A stretch of DNA of 16,690 nt from Halopenitus sp041821145 (GTDB lineage: Archaea; Halobacteriota; Halobacteria; Halobacteriales; Haloferacaceae), in contig NZ_JBGUBC010000035.1 in the NCBI RefSeq assembly GCF_041821145.1, positions 1-16,690 of the forward strand, given 5' to 3'. Both the position numbers and the translations under genes were made by a program. This document shows, in pieces, positions 1 through 6,487 of this stretch (position 1 is its first letter; each line of letters begins with the position of its first letter). Below the pieces are notes generated by a model. It was given only the letters and a program-made list of their open reading frames with translations, was not told where the DNA came from and did not search any database.

Positions 1-189
1 AAACGCGATTCCAACCCGATCGATCATCAAAGAGAGGCGCAATGTAGTGTTTAACATCTAATTCTAATATCCAGATACACACTATGTTTAGTTCATTTTA
101 TACCAAACTGGTTCCTAAATTTTTGCCATCTCCGATCATATATTGGCTTAATGTAAAATTATAAGTTCCTGGAAGACATGCATATGAAT
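1..189. other. A/T-rich intergenic DNA with promoter of the first gene
   Basis: This stretch is visibly richer in A and T than the rest of the window and holds no credible reading frame. It has several TATA-like runs (about 97-103, 137-144 and 155-166). The last is best placed to drive the gene starting at 190. I see no tRNA, repeat array or insertion-sequence end here. Confidence 0.5.
159..166 (+). promoter_or_regulatory. Probable TATA box of the small zinc-finger gene
   Basis: The sequence ATTATAAG is centred about 28 nt before the ATG at 190. This is the spacing expected for a leaderless haloarchaeal transcript and is the main reason for choosing that ATG over those at 178 and 184. Confidence 0.45.
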
Positions 190-384
190 ATGTCAACCGA
201 TCCATCCCCGACCCCGATACCGAACTGGAGCGACCCGAGCGATTGTCCGTTCTGCGGCACGGCACTTTCGGATCCCGGTGCAGGATTCATCGATCATCTC
301 TCGGACAACGACGCGTGCGAGGCAGGATTCGACGAGTGGCGCGAGAACGTCGCTGGAGACATGGGCGGCGAATGGAGCGGCTGA
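190..384 (+). CDS. Small zinc-finger protein (haloarchaeal DUF type)
   Basis: A 64-residue acidic protein with a CPFCG knuckle (Cys19, Cys22) followed by His36 and Cys43. This gives a C-x2-C...H...C set able to bind one zinc. It ends in a conserved-looking stretch with WRENVAGDM and a Gly/Trp tail. I recognise it as one of the many short haloarchaeal zinc-finger proteins of unknown role; a nucleic-acid or protein-contact role is only an inference. In-frame ATGs lie at 178, 184 and 190. I prefer 190 because the TATA-like box at 159-166 then sits about 28 nt upstream. It is a stand-alone gene followed by a 128-bp gap. Confidence 0.75.
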   Translation: MSTDPSPTPIPNWSDPSDCPFCGTALSDPGAGFIDHLSDNDACEAGFDEWRENVAGDMGGEWSG

Positions 385-411
385 TCGGATAATTGACTGG
401 ATTGTCGATCG

Positions 412-432
412 GTACTCGATCAGTACTCGATC
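412..432. repeat. Two tandem 10-bp repeats upstream of the epimerase gene
   Basis: GTACTCGATC occurs at 412-421 and again at 423-432, giving an 11-bp period, close to one turn of the helix. It lies about 50 bp upstream of the TATA-like box at 481-488. It could be an operator; GATC-containing words are common in this genome, so chance is possible. Confidence 0.35.
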
Positions 433-480
433 GGTCATTGACCGGCTCCGACGGTTGATCTCGGTCTCCTTTCGGCGACG

Positions 481-488
481 GTTTTTAC
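481..488 (+). promoter_or_regulatory. TATA-like box of the epimerase gene
   Basis: The T-rich GTTTTTAC lies about 28 nt before the ATG at 513, the spacing of a leaderless haloarchaeal promoter. Confidence 0.45.
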
Positions 489-512
489 AGGGTCGGCCGC
501 GGCCGATCGTTC

Positions 513-911
513 ATGGAGTTCGATCACGTCGGGATCGCGACACGGGAGGCCGGCGATCTCGCGAAGCTTTTCGATGATCTGCTCGCGGCACCGATCGCAC
601 ACGAAGAGCGGTTCGACGGCATGCGGGTCGTGTTCCTGGAGCTTTCCGATGGAACCTACTTCGAGCTGCTGGAACCGCACGAGGGCGGTCCGATAGCGGA
701 CTATCTCGACCGAGAAGGTCCGGGCCTTCATCACGTCGCGTTGGCGACGCCGGACGTCGCCGCCGCGATCGATCGAGCTCGTGATCTCGGCGTCGACCCC
801 GTCGATGAGGCTCCCCGTCAGGGGGCATGGGGACACGAAGTGGCGTTTCTCCATCCGCGCTCGACCGGGGGAATCCTGGTTGAGTTCGTCGAACGGGAAC
901 TCGACTCGTGA
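513..911 (+). CDS. mce: Methylmalonyl-CoA epimerase-like VOC protein
   Basis: A 132-residue protein of the vicinal-oxygen-chelate superfamily with two paired beta-alpha-beta-beta-beta modules. The putative metal ligands are in register: His5 (FDHVGIAT), Glu51 (YFELLEP), His74 (GLHHVALATPDV) and Glu124 (ILVEFVE). This matches methylmalonyl-CoA epimerases, which interconvert the R and S forms of methylmalonyl-CoA in propionyl-CoA metabolism in the cytoplasm. The length is the family norm. The promoter box at 481-488 supports the start. The mutase subunits that would accompany it are not in the window. A glyoxalase-like function is the main alternative, but the HHVAL..PDV block favours the epimerase. 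Confidence 0.85.
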   Translation: MEFDHVGIATREAGDLAKLFDDLLAAPIAHEERFDGMRVVFLELSDGTYFELLEPHEGGPIADYLDREGPGLHHVALATPDVAAAIDRARDLGVDPVDEAPRQGAWGHEVAFLHPRSTGGILVEFVERELDS

Positions 912-916
912 TCGGG

Positions 917-923
917 TTTTTAT
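917..923 (+). promoter_or_regulatory. TATA-like box of the membrane-protein gene
   Basis: TTTTTAT is centred about 28 nt before the ATG at 949, so the membrane-protein gene probably has its own leaderless promoter just after the epimerase stop codon. Confidence 0.45.
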
Positions 924-948
924 GGGATGGCGACCGAACCCGGTGCGT

Positions 949-1602
949 ATGGTTGCGATCGAAGCGATGGACGTCGGAGTCGTCCTGATCGGATTACTGT
1001 TGGCCTTCGTGGGCGCTGCCGTCTCGGTTTATACGGTCACGCTCACCGGATTCCTGATCGGCGCGGGGGTCGGCTACCTCGCCGCACCGAACCTCGCAGG
1101 AGTCCTCGCCGCCGAGGGACTCCTCCTGTCGGCCGCGGCGGTGATCATCGGCGGGGCGATCGGCGCGTTCCTCGCGTATGCGGGGCTCTCGTTCGCCGTT
1201 CTCGGTATCGGCGCCGTGGTCGGTGCGTTCGTCGGCCGCCTCGTCGTCGGTCCGTTCTACGTCGAGGGGACCCTGTTTCTCGCGGGCGCAACGCTCGCGG
1301 GCATGGCGGTCGGGGCGGTCGTCGGATTCGTGCTCACCCGGACTACCCTCGTGTTTTCGAGCGCGTTCATCGGCGCCGCGTTCGCCTCCCGGTCGTTGAC
1401 CCCGGCCGACTTCACGGCGGCCACGGACCCGATCGCGCTCGATCCGCTTTCGTTCGATCCGACTGCACCGATGTTCCTTGCAATATTCGTCCTCGGCGTC
1501 CTCTCTCAGATCGGCCTGTTCAAGTTCGGCTACGTTCGCAAGTTGACGGCGATCGTTCCCGGAGCCGGTCGGTGGACCGCAAGCGATGATGGTCGATCCT
1601 GA
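949..1602 (+). CDS. Multi-pass membrane protein of unknown function (DUF4203-like)
   Basis: A 217-residue, Gly/Ala/Val-rich hydrophobic protein with about six or seven predicted membrane segments, joined by very short loops such as GAGVGYLAAPNLAG and GRLVVGPFYVEG. The glycine-zipper pattern resembles DUF4203/TM198-type membrane proteins. No catalytic motif is visible, so no function is proposed. The frame is open upstream to 781, but those residues lie over the epimerase gene and are basic and low in quality. The ATG at 949 follows a TATA-like box by the right distance. It is convergent with the next gene, with 36 bp between stops. Confidence 0.75.
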   Translation: MVAIEAMDVGVVLIGLLLAFVGAAVSVYTVTLTGFLIGAGVGYLAAPNLAGVLAAEGLLLSAAAVIIGGAIGAFLAYAGLSFAVLGIGAVVGAFVGRLVVGPFYVEGTLFLAGATLAGMAVGAVVGFVLTRTTLVFSSAFIGAAFASRSLTPADFTAATDPIALDPLSFDPTAPMFLAIFVLGVLSQIGLFKFGYVRKLTAIVPGAGRWTASDDGRS

Positions 1603-1638
1603 CCGTCTGGTGCAACGCTCGCGGTCCATTCGACCGGA

Positions 1639-2508
1639 TCAGCGTTCGTCCCGCTCGTACTCGTAGAAGCCGCGACCGGATTTTCGGCCGAGATCGCCGG
1701 CCTCGACCTTTCGTTTCAGCAGGTACGCCGGCGTGTACCGATCGCCAAGTTCCTCACGAAGGGTCTCGCTCGCGGCGAGGACGACGTCGAGTCCGATCCG
1801 GTCGGCCAGTTCGAGCGGACCCATCGGCACGTTGGTTCCGAGCCGCATTCCGGCGTCGATGTCCTCCTTGGAGGCGACCCCCTCGTCGTAGGCGCGGATG
1901 CCCTCGTTTATCCACGGCATCAGAATACGGTTCGTGACGAATCCCGGTTTGTCCGCCGACTCCCAGGTGGTCTTCCCGAGGTCCTCGGCGAACGCGTGGG
2001 CGAATTCGAGAACGTCCGCGCCCGTCCGTTCGCCACGAACGACCTCTACACCCTCCATTATCGGGACGGGGTTCATAAAGTGGAGACCGACGACCGACGC
2101 CGGACGGTCGGTCGCGCTCGCGATGGCCGTGACCGAAAGCGTGGACGTGTTCGTCGCCATCGGAACGTCCGGGCCCACGATCCCGTCGAGATCCGCGAAG
2201 ACGTCTCGTTTGACGTCGAGATCCTCTATCACCGCCTCGATCGTAAGATCGACGTCGGCAAGCTCGTCGAGATCGGTCGTCGTCGCGATCCGCTCGCGAA
2301 CCGCCGCCGGGTCCTCCTCGAGCGACCCCCGATCGGCGAGTCGATCGAGACTCGAGTCGATGCGTTCGAGTCCACGGTCGAGGTATTCGGTCTCGACATC
2401 GCGAACGACGACCTCGTAGCCGGCCGTCGCCGCGACCTGTGCGATCCCACCGCCCATCGTTCCGGCACCGATCACCCCGACTGCGTCGACATCGTCGAGT
2501 TCGTGCAT
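1639..2508 (-). CDS. hbd: 3-hydroxyacyl-CoA dehydrogenase
   Basis: A 289-residue enzyme oxidising L-3-hydroxyacyl-CoA to 3-ketoacyl-CoA with NAD, in beta-oxidation or polyhydroxyalkanoate/butanoate metabolism. The N-terminal Rossmann motif VIGAGTMGGGIA (12-23) binds NAD. The catalytic set is in exact register with the family: Ser122 (TNTSTL), His143 (GLHFMNPVP), Glu155 and Asn193 (GFVTNRIL). The C-terminal helical dimerisation domain ends with the typical GRKSGRGFYEYE. The length is that of a single-domain HBD enzyme, without the fused enoyl-CoA hydratase found in bifunctional proteins. It stands alone on the minus strand between oppositely directed genes. A strong promoter is not obvious. 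Confidence 0.93.
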   Translation of the reverse strand: MHELDDVDAVGVIGAGTMGGGIAQVAATAGYEVVVRDVETEYLDRGLERIDSSLDRLADRGSLEEDPAAVRERIATTTDLDELADVDLTIEAVIEDLDVKRDVFADLDGIVGPDVPMATNTSTLSVTAIASATDRPASVVGLHFMNPVPIMEGVEVVRGERTGADVLEFAHAFAEDLGKTTWESADKPGFVTNRILMPWINEGIRAYDEGVASKEDIDAGMRLGTNVPMGPLELADRIGLDVVLAASETLREELGDRYTPAYLLKRKVEAGDLGRKSGRGFYEYERDER

Positions 2509-2617
2509 ACGCCATCGTACGTCGGGCGGAGGGTAAGTGTGGCGGGCACGGACTCGTCAACGATCCGACTGGCGGAGAAACATTCAAGTCCCTGATCCGC
2601 AAACGCGTCGGTATCCG

Positions 2618-3331
2618 GTGACCCCGTTCGTGTCAGATACCGATCTCATCGACGGCGATTCCGCCAATTCCGGTTCCGGTTCGAATTCGGATTCCGCCGC
2701 CCCCGACGGTGATCTCGAGCGGACCGACCTGCGGTGGATCGGCCCCGCGACCGACGAAGTCCTCGCCACGGCAGGAATTGACGCCGAGGACGTCCGCTCG
2801 AAGCGGGTCGCCTACCGGACTCTCGTTGAGGCGGGCGTCAACCCAGGCGTGGCCGCGAAGATCCGCCGCGAGCATTCGCTTTCGTGGTCCTTTGAAGCCG
2901 GTGAGGGGCTACGGAGGCGCTCGACTCAGATCCGAAGCCTTGGCAGCGACGAGGCCGAGTGGATCGCAGCTTCCTCGGGCGATTGGAGCCAAACGGTCGA
3001 TCGCGATAGCGAGGCCGACGGGGAGACGGAGGCGAGCCCGAAACGGGACGGTGGGGCCGGGTCCGAAACCGGTTTGCAAACCGAGGCGGCGGCCGACGGA
3101 AGCGGTGACCCCGTTTCCGCGGAGTCGGCCTGGTGCGATCGATCGCGGCCCACGCCGACGATCGAGCTCGCCCCGGTCGAGGAGACGGACGCGGACGTTC
3201 TTGCGGAAGCCGGGATCACGTCGGTTCGGAGCCTCGCAACCGCAGATCCCGAACACGTGGCCGACGTGTTATCGATCGATCCGGATCGGGTCGAACGGTG
3301 GCACGAAGCGGCTCGGCGAGCGACCGAGTGA
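2618..3331 (+). CDS. Helix-hairpin-helix protein (DUF7409-like)
   Basis: A 237-residue acidic protein with helix-hairpin-helix-like units at both ends. The first (about residues 29-83) contains LRWIGPATDEVLATAGI followed by YRTLVEAGVNPGVAAKIRREHSLSW. The second (about 188-235) contains DADVLAEAGITSVRSLATADPEHVADVLSIDPDRV. A low-complexity acidic linker joins them. The pattern matches a haloarchaeal HhH family annotated as DUF7409; HhH units usually bind DNA non-specifically, so a DNA-linked role is inferred. No ATG suits the N-terminus. I chose the GTG at 2618; the GTG at 2630 is equally possible. The upstream extension to 2537 is rich in Arg and unlikely to be coding. Confidence 0.75.
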   Translation: MTPFVSDTDLIDGDSANSGSGSNSDSAAPDGDLERTDLRWIGPATDEVLATAGIDAEDVRSKRVAYRTLVEAGVNPGVAAKIRREHSLSWSFEAGEGLRRRSTQIRSLGSDEAEWIAASSGDWSQTVDRDSEADGETEASPKRDGGAGSETGLQTEAAADGSGDPVSAESAWCDRSRPTPTIELAPVEETDADVLAEAGITSVRSLATADPEHVADVLSIDPDRVERWHEAARRATE

Positions 3332-3358
3332 CCCTCGTTTCGCGCTCACCAGCGAATC

Positions 3359-3366
3359 AGTTTTTC
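3359..3366 (+). terminator. T-rich tract after the HhH gene
   Basis: AGTTTTTC about 28 nt after the stop codon at 3331 is the type of short T tract at which archaeal RNA polymerase terminates. No strong hairpin precedes it, so this is tentative. Confidence 0.25.
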
Positions 3367-3412
3367 TGACGCATGCCTCACAGCTGGTGGGCGGATGGTG
3401 ATGTCGGGAGCG

Positions 3413-3422
3413 GCGGTACCGC
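3413..3422. promoter_or_regulatory. Perfect palindrome next to the aldolase TATA box
   Basis: GCGGTACCGC is a perfect 10-bp palindrome ending 2 bp before the TATA-like box at 3425-3432. That is where an activator or repressor of the gluconeogenic operon could bind. I found no match to the TACT...GAGTA pattern I associate with TrmB. Confidence 0.35.
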
Positions 3423-3424
3423 AG

Positions 3425-3432
3425 TATTTTTG
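3425..3432 (+). promoter_or_regulatory. TATA-like box of the fba-fbp operon
   Basis: TATTTTTG is centred about 29 nt before the ATG at 3458, giving a leaderless or nearly leaderless transcript for aldolase and FBPase. Confidence 0.5.
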
Positions 3433-3457
3433 ATGGTCGTTACCGGAATGCGAAACG

Positions 3458-4258
3458 ATGAAACAGAATGCGGCGGATGCCATCACGCGAGACGGGAAGG
3501 TCCTGATTCTCGCGTATGACCACGGACTGGAGCACGGCCCCGTCGACTTCGAACCGAACCCGGAGACGGCGGATCCCGAGCGGATCTTCGATCTCGCGAC
3601 CCACGACGCGGTCACTGCGCTTGCGGTTCAAAAGGGACTTGCGGAGGCGTACTATCCCGACTATGCCGAGGACGTGACGTTGCTGTTGAAGCTCAACGGC
3701 ACCTCCAATCTCTGGATGGGCGAACCCGACACCGCAGTCAACTGTTCAGTCGAGTACGCGGCCGAACTCGGCGCGGACGCGGTCGGGTTCACGCTGTATG
3801 GCGGCTCCAACCACGAGGTCGAATTGGCCGAGGAGTTCCGCGAGGCACACGAGGACGCCCGCGAACACGATCTCGGCGTCGTGATGTGGTCGTATCCCCG
3901 TGGCCAGGGCGTCAAGGACGACACGAGCCCGGAGACGATCGCCTACGCGGCCAGACAGGGGCTCGAACTGGGTGCCGACGTCGCCAAGGTCAAATACCCC
4001 GGCTCCGCCGAGGGGATGGCCGAGGCCGTTGGGATGGCGGGCCCCACGAAGGTCATCATGTCCGGCGGTTCGAAGACGGACGACCGGAAGTTCCTCGAGA
4101 CCGTCGAGTCGGCCATCGACGCCGGCGCGAAGGGCCTCGCGGTCGGCCGCAACGTCTTCCAGCGTGAGAACCCGATCGAGATCCTGGACGCGCTCGAGGA
4201 CGTCATCTTCGAGGAGCGCTCGGCGACCGAGGCGCTCCGTCGAAGGGACAGCGAGTGA
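3458..4258 (+). CDS. fba1: Archaeal class I fructose-bisphosphate aldolase
   Basis: A 266-residue (beta/alpha)8 protein of the DhnA/archaeal class I aldolase family, cleaving or forming fructose 1,6-bisphosphate through a lysine Schiff base. The key residues are in place: Asp21 in AYDHGLEHGP, Tyr146 in WSYPRGQG, Lys177 in ADVAKVKYPGS, and the phosphate-binding AVGRNVFQ near the C-terminus. The close paralogue 2-amino-3,7-dideoxy-threo-hept-6-ulosonate synthase (aromatic amino acid route) looks very similar. The translational coupling to fructose-1,6-bisphosphatase argues for the glycolytic/gluconeogenic role. Its TGA stop overlaps the ATG of the next gene (TGATG). Confidence 0.88.
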   Translation: MKQNAADAITRDGKVLILAYDHGLEHGPVDFEPNPETADPERIFDLATHDAVTALAVQKGLAEAYYPDYAEDVTLLLKLNGTSNLWMGEPDTAVNCSVEYAAELGADAVGFTLYGGSNHEVELAEEFREAHEDAREHDLGVVMWSYPRGQGVKDDTSPETIAYAARQGLELGADVAKVKYPGSAEGMAEAVGMAGPTKVIMSGGSKTDDRKFLETVESAIDAGAKGLAVGRNVFQRENPIEILDALEDVIFEERSATEALRRRDSE

Positions 4259-5217
4259 TGTCCGGGTCCGAGCGCGCCGACGAAATCGTCGAATCGGTGT
4301 TCGACGTCGTCACGGCGACCGCTCCTGAGATCCGTGCGTCATTGCCGGGTCGGCGCGTCGAAAGCGGGGCGAGCAATCCCTCCGGCGAGACGGTGATGGC
4401 CGCCGACGTGTACGCCGACGAACTGCTCGAAGCGCGGATCTCGGCGATCGACGGCGTCGGCTGGTACGCCAGCGAGGAGCGGACGGACGTCGTGGACGTC
4501 GGATCCGATTCCGGTTACGGCGTCGCCGTGGATCCCCTCGACGGGTCCTCGAATCTCCGGTCGAACAACGTGATGGGAACCGTCCTCGGCGTCTACGACG
4601 GAGCGCTTCCGGCGGCCGGTCGCGATCTGATAGCCGCCGGGTACGTCCTCTATGGACCGATCACCACGATGATCGTCGCGACCGACGACGGCGTTCGCGA
4701 GGAGGTCATCACACGGAGCGAGGACGAATCGGCGACTGATCGAACCGGTTCGTCCTCGATCGACCGGCCGGAAGCCGATCGAATGGGCGTCGACCGGACG
4801 ATCGTCGACGAATCGATCACGATCCCCGACGACCCGACCGTCTACGGCTTCGGCGGCCGCGTCCCCGACTGGACCGATGGCTTCCGGGAGTACGCACGCC
4901 GCATCGAATCGGAACTAAAGCTCCGATACGGCGGCGCGATGGTCGGCGACGTCAACCAGGTGCTCACCTACGGCGGTATCTTCGCGTACCCCGCCCTCAG
5001 AGACGCTCCCAACGGGAAGCTTCGACTTCAGTTCGAGGCGAACCCGATCGCCTTCATCATCGAACGAGCCGGCGGTGCGGCCTCCGATGGGAGTCGACGG
5101 ATCCTCGATGTTGAACCGGACGATCTCCACCAGCGGATCCCGCTGCACGTCGGCAACGAATCGCTGATCGAGCGTCTCGAGACGGCTCTCAGCGGCGAGA
5201 GTGAAGGCGGGGAGTGA
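4258..5217 (+). CDS. fbp: Class 1 fructose-1,6-bisphosphatase
   Basis: A 319-residue enzyme hydrolysing fructose 1,6-bisphosphate to fructose 6-phosphate, the committed step of gluconeogenesis. Metal-binding motifs are clear: ASEE (Glu73, Glu74) and VDPLDGSSN (Asp92, Asp95). Downstream are the sugar-phosphate-binding region with YGGAMVGDVNQVLTYGGIFAYP and a GGAAS..GSRRILD block. An Asp/Ser-rich insertion at about residues 155-185 replaces a surface loop and looks like a haloarchaeal acidic insert. The ATG at 4258 overlaps the aldolase stop codon; a GTG 3 nt earlier is possible. The two genes form one operon with the promoter before the aldolase. Confidence 0.92.
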   Translation: MSGSERADEIVESVFDVVTATAPEIRASLPGRRVESGASNPSGETVMAADVYADELLEARISAIDGVGWYASEERTDVVDVGSDSGYGVAVDPLDGSSNLRSNNVMGTVLGVYDGALPAAGRDLIAAGYVLYGPITTMIVATDDGVREEVITRSEDESATDRTGSSSIDRPEADRMGVDRTIVDESITIPDDPTVYGFGGRVPDWTDGFREYARRIESELKLRYGGAMVGDVNQVLTYGGIFAYPALRDAPNGKLRLQFEANPIAFIIERAGGAASDGSRRILDVEPDDLHQRIPLHVGNESLIERLETALSGESEGGE

Positions 5218-5253
5218 CCCGACCGATCGGGGTAGCGGCGACGGGTGACTTCC

Positions 5254-5275
5254 TCCTGCGCCTTTCGGCGCAGGA
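5254..5275. repeat. Perfect 9-bp hairpin between convergent genes
   Basis: TCCTGCGCC and GGCGCAGGA form a perfect 9-bp stem around a TTTC loop, in the 81-bp gap between the stops of fbp and the FAH hydrolase. It could terminate transcription from both sides, although neither strand has a T tract after it. The surrounding words (GACTTCCTCCTGCGCC...GGACTCCACG) also remind me of palindromes near the ends of haloarchaeal IS200/IS605-type elements. That resemblance is from memory and unverified. Confidence 0.55.
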
Positions 5276-5298
5276 CTCCACGATGTGGATAGTACCGA

Positions 5299-6120
5299 CT
5301 AGCGGGTGACCGACGCGTCGACCGTCCCGATCGACTCGACGACGGAGCGAACGTCGTCTCCCGGCTCGATCGGTTCTGCACCCGGCGTGCCCGTGCTGAA
5401 GAGGTCGCCGGGACGCAGGGTCATTACCTCCGAGTGGAACGAGACGATCTCTCGCGGCGGGAAGGCCATGTTTCGAACCTCGTTTTCGGCGGCGACCTCG
5501 TCGTTGACCACCGTTTGGACGCGTATGTCGGCGAGATCGATCGGCTCCTCCGGAACCGCGATCGCCGAGCCGACGACGAGGAACGTGTCGTAGCTCTTCG
5601 CGCGGGTGAGGAATCGTGGGTTCCGCTGGAGGACGTCCTCAGCGGTCATGTCGATGACCGGGAGGAAGCCGGCGATTACGTCGTCGACTGACTCCTCGTC
5701 CACGGAGTGACACTCGCGACCGATCAGGACCGCAAGCTCCGCCTCGGCGGTCACGCGGTCGCTCTGGTCGGTCGGCGGGAGACGTATCGGTCCGCCCGGA
5801 CCCGTGAGGACGCTGGACGGCTTGAGGAAGCTCGCGGGCTCCACCGGCCGATCCTCGTCGAGATCGCCGGCGTGTTCGAGATAGTTCAACCCGATCCCCC
5901 ATAACTTCCCGAAGCGTTCAAGCGGCGGGGCAAACGCGATGTCGTCGGCATCGATCCGGTCCGCGGTCGCATCCGCCGGACCGGGAAGTGTTCCGTCGGC
6001 GGCCCGTGAGAGCGCGTCGCGAACGCTCTCGAGATCCGGATCCGCAGCTCCGAGGGGACAAAATCCGCCCTCATCGCCGACCAGCGGTCGTCCCTCGCGG
6101 GTTCGTGCCAGATACTTCAT
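5299..6120 (-). CDS. FAH-family hydrolase, probable 2,4-diketo-3-deoxyaldonate hydrolase
   Basis: A 273-residue fumarylacetoacetate-hydrolase-family enzyme. It has the short N-terminal region, LWGIGLNYLEHA with the catalytic His, the acidic metal-site motif AEAELAVLIG, PVIDMTAEDV, the Lys of TRAKSYDTF, and the C-terminal LRPGDLFSTGTPGA. In the L-rhamnose and L-fucose diketo-hydrolase routes, relatives split 2,4-diketo-3-deoxy acids into pyruvate plus lactate; pentose versions give glycolate. It is last in an operon with the cupin (22-bp gap) and an SDR. The frame is open to 6420, but the added residues are an Arg/Ser-rich antisense shadow of the cupin. An acylpyruvase or a 2-keto-3-deoxy acid dehydratase-like role is the alternative. 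Confidence 0.82.
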   Translation of the reverse strand: MKYLARTREGRPLVGDEGGFCPLGAADPDLESVRDALSRAADGTLPGPADATADRIDADDIAFAPPLERFGKLWGIGLNYLEHAGDLDEDRPVEPASFLKPSSVLTGPGGPIRLPPTDQSDRVTAEAELAVLIGRECHSVDEESVDDVIAGFLPVIDMTAEDVLQRNPRFLTRAKSYDTFLVVGSAIAVPEEPIDLADIRVQTVVNDEVAAENEVRNMAFPPREIVSFHSEVMTLRPGDLFSTGTPGAEPIEPGDDVRSVVESIGTVDASVTR

Positions 6121-6142
6121 CGGTCGAGACCCGTTTTTCGGC

Positions 6143-6487
6143 TCATTCTCGATCGGTCCAGAAGTCGAAGGAGCGTCCCGGCGCGAACACGTCGATCCCG
6201 ATGGCGGTCTCCTCGCCGGTGTTCTCGACGCGGTGCGTCTCGTTGGACTCGAGGTGCACGGAGTCGTACGTCGAAAGCGCGACCTCCTCGTCCTCGGTGG
6301 CGACGGTGAGTTCGCCGGCCAGACAGACGCAAACCTGTTCGTTCTCGTGGTCGTGCATCGGCGAGCTGTGTCCCGGCGGCTTCTCGAACCACTCGAAACT
6401 GAACTGGTCGCTGCCCGCAAGCGCGACGCGACGCCAGCCCTCCTCGGGCTCGTACGTCTCGGCGTCGTCGAACTCGATGGGATTCAT
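6143..6487 (-). CDS. Single-domain cupin in the sugar-acid operon
   Basis: A 114-residue cupin with both conserved motifs. Motif 1 is around residues 39-58 with His45 and His47 in PMHDHENE and a Gly turn. Motif 2 is around 74-89 with His85 and Asn89. Together they could hold one divalent metal. Its start codon overlaps the stop codon of the upstream SDR by 4 bp (ATGA), so the two are translationally coupled. The FAH hydrolase starts 22 bp after it. The context suggests handling of a sugar or keto acid, for instance ring opening or isomerisation as in KdgF-like cupins. This is inference; a stabilising or sensory role is equally open. Confidence 0.78.
   Translation of the reverse strand: MNPIEFDDAETYEPEEGWRRVALAGSDQFSFEWFEKPPGHSSPMHDHENEQVCVCLAGELTVATEDEEVALSTYDSVHLESNETHRVENTGEETAIGIDVFAPGRSFDFWTDRE

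Noticed and set aside
994..1629. Minus-strand 211-residue open frame opposite the membrane-protein gene
   Set aside because: It is a highly charged Arg/Glu/Asp composition that simply mirrors a hydrophobic coding strand, with no promoter or family signature.
3458..4258. Assignment as 2-amino-3,7-dideoxy-threo-hept-6-ulosonate synthase
   Set aside because: Sequence alone does not exclude it, but the direct coupling to fructose-1,6-bisphosphatase favours the fructose-bisphosphate aldolase role.
6121..6420. N-terminal extension of the FAH hydrolase
   Set aside because: The added residues are Arg/Ser/Thr-rich and overlap the cupin gene in another frame. The conserved FAH sequence begins at MKYLARTREG, encoded from 6120.
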